Origin: an uncultured Oscillospiraceae bacterium
Lineage (GTDB): Bacteria > Bacillota > Clostridia > Oscillospirales > Ruminococcaceae
NCBI GenBank assembly: GCA_910577365.1
Contig: CAJTMU010000011.1
Span: 1-54,341, forward strand
Length of the DNA: 54,341 bases
Direction of reading: 5' to 3'
The translations under genes and the position numbers were made by a program. The notes below the pieces were generated by a model. The model had not been told where the DNA came from and made no database searches. It saw nothing but the letters and a program-made list of their open reading frames with translations. This document shows, one piece after another, positions 49,195 to 54,341 of this stretch (within the stretch, counting starts at the first letter, position 1; each line of letters begins with the position of its first letter).

Positions 49195-50670
49195 TCAGCT
49201 TATCTGCACCTCGCACAGCAGCCCATTTTCGCGGTTCGTCATGCGGAACACCGTTCCGTCTTTAAGTTCAACGGCGCTTCCTTTGGGAACGAGCCGTCCC
49301 GTCGGAGAGGTCATGCCCTCTATGCCGTTGTTGACAAGCAGCCACATTCCGTTATAGCGGCATACATAAGCCCGCATATCGGTGCTTGCCTTTTCGTCGT
49401 TGTGGACGTTCGCCAGAACATGCCAGTCAAAAAGCGGTATATTGTTGTAAACCATTACTTCGCTTTTCTCGCGGAAAACGCCCTTTTTCCCCCGCATTTC
49501 GCTTTTGAACCCAAGCCGTATTATTTTATCCGCTGCGCGGGTCTTGCAGAATGGACAGACGGGATTGTTCTCGTCTCTCAGTATAAACCACTTCTTTTCG
49601 CACCTTGGGTTGGCGCAGGGGGTCAGCCTGTCCCATGCGCGGAGCAGTTCTCTTTCCCACTCCATGGCGGCGGGACGCTCCGAGGGGTTGTGAAGCCCGT
49701 CGACAAACGCTCTTATAAACAGACTTTCCAGTCCCCTTGACAGCGACTGTATGGTTACGTTAAGATCAGGTGGTCTGTTGGAGGTATCTTTGGGATTCTC
49801 TATAAATGTCGCCATCGGTCCCATGGCAAGAAAATCGTCCTTTTCGGCGCTTTCGGTGCTGTATATTTTGGGACCTATAAGCGGGTGTCTTAAAAACAGA
49901 TATTCATATATCAGAACGGGCAGCGCGTGCAGATCGGTCTGCACACAGGGGAGCGCGCGGCGGCTGTCGTCATAGTTGTACTCCAGCGTAGCAAGCACTT
50001 CGGGGGCGATATACCCCGTCGTCCCGCACACCTCGGGAGCATACTTGTTCGGCACAACAAGCGAGTCAATATCGATTATCACCGCCGAGCCGCTTTTGGG
50101 GTCTATCAGCACATTGTTGTAAGACAGGTCGGAGTGCGCCAGCCCAGCTTGGTGCATACGCCGTATACCGCGCACCAGACTTGTCGCCGCTTTCAGCATC
50201 GTGCGGAAATCACCCAGCTCCGCGTTGTCCAGAAAGCGCCTGTTGCGCCCCGTAAACCAGTTGCTCTTCTTATCCTTTCCCTTAAGATTAAGAACGGTCG
50301 ACGCGCCGTCGCCGAAAAAGAAATTCTGAGGGTAGGTCGGGCAGACTATGCCGAACTCGGGGCTTTTGACTATCCCCACGGGCCAGCAAAAGCGGTTTCT
50401 GAAATAATCCGCGGTTTTCTCGGTATTGCCGAGAGCGCCTCCGTCCGCCTCCGAGCGCGTGGGATTGTATATCCCGACAATAGTGCGTATGCGATCCTGC
50501 ATGGCGATATTGTGAGCGTCGCGCGGGTTGTTGAAGAACTGCACGACGTACTTTCTGTCGGGGGTGAAGAAGGTGTGCTTCATGCCGCCGCGCGGAGCGT
50601 TCGCGTCAAAGATATATTCTATTGTTTCTCCGCTTTCCAGCACAGCAGTAAGGATTTCACCGCTATTCAT
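49195..50670 (-). CDS. Ser/Thr protein kinase with zinc ribbon (TerY-P triad)
   Basis: The 491-residue protein has a divergent eukaryotic-like kinase core: catalytic loop HSDLSYNNVLID (H179, D181, N186), metal aspartate in VIIDIDSL (D200, a DID variant of DFG), and GTTGYIAPEV (216-225). The N-lobe has YVVQFFNN where the ATP lysine lies (K40), and the glycine loop is degenerate (NAPRGGM). Near 350-375 a zinc ribbon (CANPRCEKKW, then CPFC) follows, and the last 110 residues form a beta-rich region resembling an FHA-like or SH3-like domain. It pairs with the PP2C and TerY genes upstream, 31 bases apart. Confidence 0.9.
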   Translation of the reverse strand: MNSGEILTAVLESGETIEYIFDANAPRGGMKHTFFTPDRKYVVQFFNNPRDAHNIAMQDRIRTIVGIYNPTRSEADGGALGNTEKTADYFRNRFCWPVGIVKSPEFGIVCPTYPQNFFFGDGASTVLNLKGKDKKSNWFTGRNRRFLDNAELGDFRTMLKAATSLVRGIRRMHQAGLAHSDLSYNNVLIDPKSGSAVIIDIDSLVVPNKYAPEVCGTTGYIAPEVLATLEYNYDDSRRALPCVQTDLHALPVLIYEYLFLRHPLIGPKIYSTESAEKDDFLAMGPMATFIENPKDTSNRPPDLNVTIQSLSRGLESLFIRAFVDGLHNPSERPAAMEWERELLRAWDRLTPCANPRCEKKWFILRDENNPVCPFCKTRAADKIIRLGFKSEMRGKKGVFREKSEVMVYNNIPLFDWHVLANVHNDEKASTDMRAYVCRYNGMWLLVNNGIEGMTSPTGRLVPKGSAVELKDGTVFRMTNRENGLLCEVQIS

Positions 50671-50701
50671 GTCGTCTTGCCTTTCTCGATGTTGTAGCGC
50701 G

Positions 50702-52432
50702 TCATAAACCGCGTTCCTTTTCGTCCTTGGGCAGCCTTATGACGGTTATCGCCCTGTCGTCAAAGCTGCCGCGTTCGTTGTAGTTGTCCAGCCATACTCT
50801 CAGCCGCTCCTCGGGACTGTCGCCTATATTCATTCTGAATGCCTCAAGCGAGTGGCAGCGCAGCATTTCCCGCTTTTCCCACAGCGCGTTCATGGCGTTG
50901 GGGTCGTCGGGGTTCAGCAGCTGCTTGGCGTATTGCAGCGCAACGCTCTGCTGGCTCATGCTTACCGAGCGGTATCGTATCGGCGCGGGGTCCTCTCCCG
51001 CGGCAAGCTCTCCCGCCATCGGAAGTATCCCGTTAAGGCAAAGGTCGAGGTAAAGCCGCTTCATCATGGGCTGCGCGGGGAAATAATCGTCCGCCACTCC
51101 GTCGGTCATAAGCATTACTATGTCTGCAGAGCTTCTGCCCACACGGGTCTTGCCGCCTATTACTTCAGGTACAATATTCTTTTCAGAGATAAAATCGGTT
51201 TCTCCCGAAAATTTGCCGCTGTCGGCTTCGCCTATAAGCCGCAGACAATTTTCCGCGTTCGCTTCGGAATCTATGGTGCATATGCAGCCGTCGCCTATCT
51301 GAACTGATACCGTCAGCGTCTGCCGCGCGCCGTTTACATACAGCGGCACTGCCACCGCCGCCAGAAACGTGGCAGAAAGATCGGAGATCGCCGCGGGTCT
51401 GCCAAGCGCCTTGGTGTATTTTTCGTCCTCTGAAAGCTTCTTTAGCTCGTTTTGCTGTGCCGCGAAAGCTTCACGCGCGGAATCTCTCACAAGCGCCGCT
51501 ATCATTCCGCAGCCCTCCATAAATTCGGGGGTGCTCATATCGGCGGAAAGTTTGGCTTTCAGTCCACTTTCATTCTTAAAAAGCTCGGTGAGCGAGTTTT
51601 TGAGAAATCCCGCCGCAGTCTCCGCGCATACCCTCGCGCCTATTCTCGACAGTGTTCTTGAGCCTGCGCCGTCGCAAACCACGCTTATTGCGCAGTCTTC
51701 GGTAAGCGCCGTTTCAAAATAGTCGTCGCAGTTTGTGCCGTCGTGCTTGTGCTTTTTGCCGCGTACTCTGGCACCGATTATCTCCGCAAAAGGCGCTTTT
51801 ATACGCTTTTCGTGATATTCCGAGTGCTGCTCCGTCCCGTCATCAACGATGGATTTATATTGCCATATAGACGCGGTGTGCTCCATTACCTCGCGGTCGG
51901 AAAGATGCTTTTCCTCGGCGGGCTTGGCGGGAGCTTTACCCGGTTTCGGAGCGGGAACTGCCTGTGCTGCCGCTTTTCCCATTTCAGCGGTTTTTCCCGC
52001 AGGCTGCTTAGCTGCCTCAGGGGCGGGCTTAGAGGGAGACTTCTGCATTGGAATGCCTTCCTTTGCGGGAGCGACTTTAACAGGCGGTTCTGTTTTTGCA
52101 AGAACCGTCTTTGGCTTGCTTCGAGCGGTAACAGCCGCACCAACATGCTCTATCTGCTTGGGAAGCTCTTTTGCAGCGTTTTTGACTGCTGCCGTACCCG
52201 CCGCAAAATTTTCACCCGCCTTGTTAAGCGTGGAGTCAAAGACCTTTACCGCGTCGGAATAGAGCTTTGACGCACCCAAGGTCTGCTTTGCTCCGGCAGT
52301 GCTGTCCGCGGGCTTATCCGTTTCAGAAACCGCGATTTTGTCATGCGGAGGTTTAGGGCGCTCCTGCCAGACCAGCGTTTTGGCAGGTTCTTCAGGAACG
52401 TCCGCTTTGGGTTTGAGATCCGATTTTTCCAT
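50702..52432 (-). CDS. PP2C phosphatase with long disordered N-terminal tail
   Basis: The 576-residue protein starts with about 190 residues rich in K, P and A (KPAEEKHLSDREVM at its end) with no fold, perhaps an anchor or a target of the kinase. The PP2C core shows NCDDYFET, SVVCDGAGSRTLS, ATFLAAVAVPLYVNG, QIGDGCICTID, LMTDGVADDYF, and FDDRAITVIRL at the end; metal-site aspartates are kept. The ATG at 52432 is chosen over the GTG three codons earlier because GGTGG serves as its ribosome site. It follows terY by 12 bases. Confidence 0.87.
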   Translation of the reverse strand: MEKSDLKPKADVPEEPAKTLVWQERPKPPHDKIAVSETDKPADSTAGAKQTLGASKLYSDAVKVFDSTLNKAGENFAAGTAAVKNAAKELPKQIEHVGAAVTARSKPKTVLAKTEPPVKVAPAKEGIPMQKSPSKPAPEAAKQPAGKTAEMGKAAAQAVPAPKPGKAPAKPAEEKHLSDREVMEHTASIWQYKSIVDDGTEQHSEYHEKRIKAPFAEIIGARVRGKKHKHDGTNCDDYFETALTEDCAISVVCDGAGSRTLSRIGARVCAETAAGFLKNSLTELFKNESGLKAKLSADMSTPEFMEGCGMIAALVRDSAREAFAAQQNELKKLSEDEKYTKALGRPAAISDLSATFLAAVAVPLYVNGARQTLTVSVQIGDGCICTIDSEANAENCLRLIGEADSGKFSGETDFISEKNIVPEVIGGKTRVGRSSADIVMLMTDGVADDYFPAQPMMKRLYLDLCLNGILPMAGELAAGEDPAPIRYRSVSMSQQSVALQYAKQLLNPDDPNAMNALWEKREMLRCHSLEAFRMNIGDSPEERLRVWLDNYNERGSFDDRAITVIRLPKDEKERGL

Positions 52433-52444
52433 ATATACCACCGT

Positions 52445-53083
52445 TTAAGGGACAATAACAAAGCCTTGAGGGGGAGGGGGAAGCTGAACAGCTTCGCCGG
52501 GCTTTGCGTCGATGCTGTTGGAGGAAACCTTAATAGAATCAGATACCCACGCGAAGAACTGAGCCATATCTCCCGCAGTAAGATTATTCATCATAAGAAC
52601 GTTGTTTGTGATTTTTTTCAGTGTGTTGGAGTTTGCGTTCGCGCCCGCACCGCAGGCGATAACATTACCAATGGAAACGTCTTTGATGGCTTCTATTCCC
52701 TCGTCGATGTTATCGGTGGGGGCACCGTCCGTCAGCAGGAACACCAGCGGCTTCCAGTCGCCCTTCTGGGTATCGGTGGTGGTGCGTACTTCGTTTTTCA
52801 CACAGTCCGCCAGCACCTTCAAAGCTCCGCCCAGAGCGGTTGCCCCGCCCGTTGAAAGCTGAGGTTCTTTAAATAGCATAAGTTCGGTCAGGGGAGTAAC
52901 CTGACGCGCGCTGCTGTCAAAGGTTATTACAGAAAGGTAGGCAGTTTCAAGTGCCTTGGGGTCGCCCTTAAGTTCGCTTATAAGAGCCTTTATTCCCTGA
53001 TTTACCGCCACAATGGGTTCTCCCGACATTGAGCCGCTGCAGTCCAGCAGCAGATAAACGGGCAGCCGTCTTATATAGTCCAT
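52445..53083 (-). CDS. terY: TerY-type von Willebrand factor A protein
   Basis: The 212-residue protein is a single vWA domain with an intact metal site: DCSGSMSGEP (D14, S16, S18), T82 in GGATALGGA, and D119 in LLTDGAPTDN. It is the first gene of the Ter operon and defines the TerY-phosphatase-kinase triad. vWA domains bind partner proteins through the metal. The start at 53083 follows ACGGAGG and gives MDYIRRLPVYLLLDCSGS, the usual length; an upstream in-frame codon has no site. It is a paralogue of the protein at 16863. Confidence 0.93.
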   Translation of the reverse strand: MDYIRRLPVYLLLDCSGSMSGEPIVAVNQGIKALISELKGDPKALETAYLSVITFDSSARQVTPLTELMLFKEPQLSTGGATALGGALKVLADCVKNEVRTTTDTQKGDWKPLVFLLTDGAPTDNIDEGIEAIKDVSIGNVIACGAGANANSNTLKKITNNVLMMNNLTAGDMAQFFAWVSDSIKVSSNSIDAKPGEAVQLPPPPQGFVIVP

Positions 53084-53166
53084 TTGTTTTGCCTCCGTTT
53101 TTACCGCGCACAGCCACATTGTGCGGCAGTATAATTTGTTAATACGGAAAACCGTATTCATATTAT

Positions 53167-53195
53167 ATTATAAACAAAATTTGCCGATATGTCAA
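53167..53195 (-). promoter_or_regulatory. Promoter of the Ter operon
   Basis: On the minus strand TTGACA (53195-53190) and TATAAT (53172-53167) are perfect and 17 bp apart, 84 bp before the terY start. It likely drives all genes down to 40314. Confidence 0.9.
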
Positions 53196-53484
53196 GAGTG
53201 AAATGGGAAGAATATACAAATTTTAATGTTGTTTAGATTTATTTTGTCGATTATATGTTATTGGGGTTGTTTTACTGGTATTGAAATTTTGATTTATAAT
53301 ATTTCGTTTCTATTATTGCGATAACTTTCTCTGCACGCGGGGCGGTTAGGGAAATTCTTTATAAATCATTTGATTCAATGCAGCATAACTTAACCGCATA
53401 AAATAGCCAATTTCAACTTTCCATAAAAGCATTGCGGGCTTTTGAATCCTTTTATGAAAGAGCTAAAAAAATTTATGATTCCCC
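53196..53484. other. AT-rich spacer between divergent units
   Basis: I see no gene, no repeat-family copy and no strong hairpin in this stretch. It lies between the Ter promoter and the phosphoglucomutase promoter. Confidence 0.5.
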
Positions 53485-53513
53485 TTGAAATCGGGGCGGG
53501 ATTATGTTATAAT
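53485..53513 (+). promoter_or_regulatory. Promoter of the phosphoglucomutase gene
   Basis: TTGAAA (53485-53490) and TATAAT (53508-53513) are 17 bp apart. The leader carries a hairpin (GGGTAT 53525-53530 with ATACCC 53547-53552, inner CGGA/TCCG). Confidence 0.82.
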
Positions 53514-53584
53514 TGACAGAGAGTGGGTATAGGCGGACTCGATCCGATACCCGATTTATAACTGACTATATGGAGGAATTGATT

Positions 53585-54341
53585 ATGGCTGACATTCAAA
53601 AGATGTACGAGCTTTGGGTTGAAAAGGCAGTGGCTGATCCCGATCTTAAGGCAGAGCTTGCGGACGTTGCGGGGGACGAGGAAGGCAAGAATGATCGGTT
53701 TTATCGTGATCTGGAGTTCGGAACGGGCGGTCTGCGCGGCGTTATCGGTGCGGGAACCAACAGAATGAACGTGTATACAGTCAAAAAGGCTACGCAGGGT
53801 CTGGCGGAATATATTCTTTCGGGAGATGTAGAAAAGAGCGTAGCTATCGCATACGACAGCAGAATAAAGTCTGATTATTTCGCGAGAAGCGCAGCGGAGG
53901 TGCTTGCCGCGAACGGTATAAAAGTTTATATTTATAAGGAGCTTATGCCTACCCCCATGCTTTCGTGGGCGGTAAGACATCTGGGCTGCGGCGCGGGAAT
54001 CGTTGTTACGGCAAGCCATAATCCCGCAAAGTATAACGGGTATAAGGTGTATGGCTCGGACGGCTGTCAGCTTACCCTTGACGCGGCGAATGCGGTGCTT
54101 TCAAGGATAAACAACATTGATATTTTCAGCGGCGTAAAGTCGGTTGACTTTGACAAGGCTGTTTCGGACGGCACGATAAATTATATTGGTGAGGACGTTA
54201 TCGACGCTTATCTCGCTAAGGTAAAGGAACAGGGGCTTCACACCGATTTGGTGGCGCAGAGCGGACTAAAGGTGGTTTACACTCCGCTTAACGGAACGGG
54301 AAATAAGCCCGTACGCCGTATACTTAAGGAGATAGGCGTTA
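53585..54341 (+). CDS. Phosphoglucomutase/phosphomannomutase, 3'-truncated by window
   Basis: The first 252 residues are visible and the gene runs off the window. The enzyme interconverts hexose 1- and 6-phosphates. The start ATG at 53585 follows TGGAGG. It has the signature FGTGGLRGVIGAGTNRMN (45-62), DSRIKS near 91, the active-site serine in VTASHNPAKYNGYKVY (S144), and TPLNGTGNKPVRRIL near the end, which matches the phospho-sugar mutase (PgcA-like) group of Firmicutes. It is cytoplasmic and links glycogen or wall sugars to glycolysis. Confidence 0.93.
   Translation, partial: MADIQKMYELWVEKAVADPDLKAELADVAGDEEGKNDRFYRDLEFGTGGLRGVIGAGTNRMNVYTVKKATQGLAEYILSGDVEKSVAIAYDSRIKSDYFARSAAEVLAANGIKVYIYKELMPTPMLSWAVRHLGCGAGIVVTASHNPAKYNGYKVYGSDGCQLTLDAANAVLSRINNIDIFSGVKSVDFDKAVSDGTINYIGEDVIDAYLAKVKEQGLHTDLVAQSGLKVVYTPLNGTGNKPVRRILKEIGV

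Overview
The window looks like the chromosome of an anaerobic, Gram-positive, Ruminococcus-like member of the Clostridia (Oscillospirales). The evidence is the rpsF-ssb-rpsR operon with an AGGAGG-rich Shine-Dalgarno site, near-perfect sigma-A promoters (TTGACA, 17 bp, TATAAT) in AT-rich spacers, a C-type zinc S18, a SpoIID-type protein, HxlR regulators, a cellobiose 2-epimerase very like the Ruminococcus albus enzyme, and a yceG/telA/terD set of Bacillus-Clostridia type. This is inference from gene content; no 16S rRNA gene is present.

Layout. 1-2440 is a mobile-DNA scar: a parA start cut off in its Walker A codons, a large serine recombinase lacking its catalytic domain and carrying an in-frame amber codon, the 3' end of a tRNA-Thr that probably marks an element boundary, and an IS200-type insertion. 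2500-4180 holds a ferredoxin (minus) and the rpsF-ssb-rpsR operon (plus). 4277-7042 is a two-gene cell-wall or sporulation unit. 7283-9967 has an HxlR regulator diverging from a metallo-beta-lactamase-fold gene with altered metal ligands, a sirtuin fragment and a canonical metallo-beta-lactamase-fold hydrolase. 10103-12744 encodes two ankyrin-repeat proteins flanking a small helical protein. 12960-13192 is a candidate structured RNA with its own promoter and terminator, followed by a secreted RCC1-repeat/Ig-like protein (13452-16439). 16863-19971 encodes a vWA protein, a PP2C phosphatase, an SseB-like protein and a lone receiver domain. 20804-23428 is metabolic and housekeeping (aminotransferase, RuvX, SLOG-fold protein).

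Two large systems dominate the rest. From 23898 to 34807 (plus) lies a SWIM zinc-finger protein, a helical-repeat protein, a MoxR AAA+ ATPase, a DUF5682-like TraB/EreA-type protein and a CoxE-type vWA protein, with five passenger genes (one a pseudogene) between the last two. From 53083 down to 40314 (minus) lies a Ter stress-response locus: TerY-type vWA, PP2C phosphatase, Ser/Thr kinase with zinc ribbon, Ca2+-type P-ATPase, two TerD proteins (one fused to a new N-terminal region), YceG and TelA. A strong promoter reads into terY. Between the two systems sit secA, cellobiose 2-epimerase and an adaptor lipoprotein. The window ends inside a phosphoglucomutase gene.

The vWA/PP2C pair at 16.9-18.4 kb has no kinase beside it, while the Ter locus has its own vWA, PP2C and kinase. 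I infer that the three vWA proteins and two phosphatases may form one phosphorylation network that senses stress and feeds the TerD/TelA and MoxR machines. A family of palindromic intergenic repeats about 110-150 bp long sits at the ends of many of these units.
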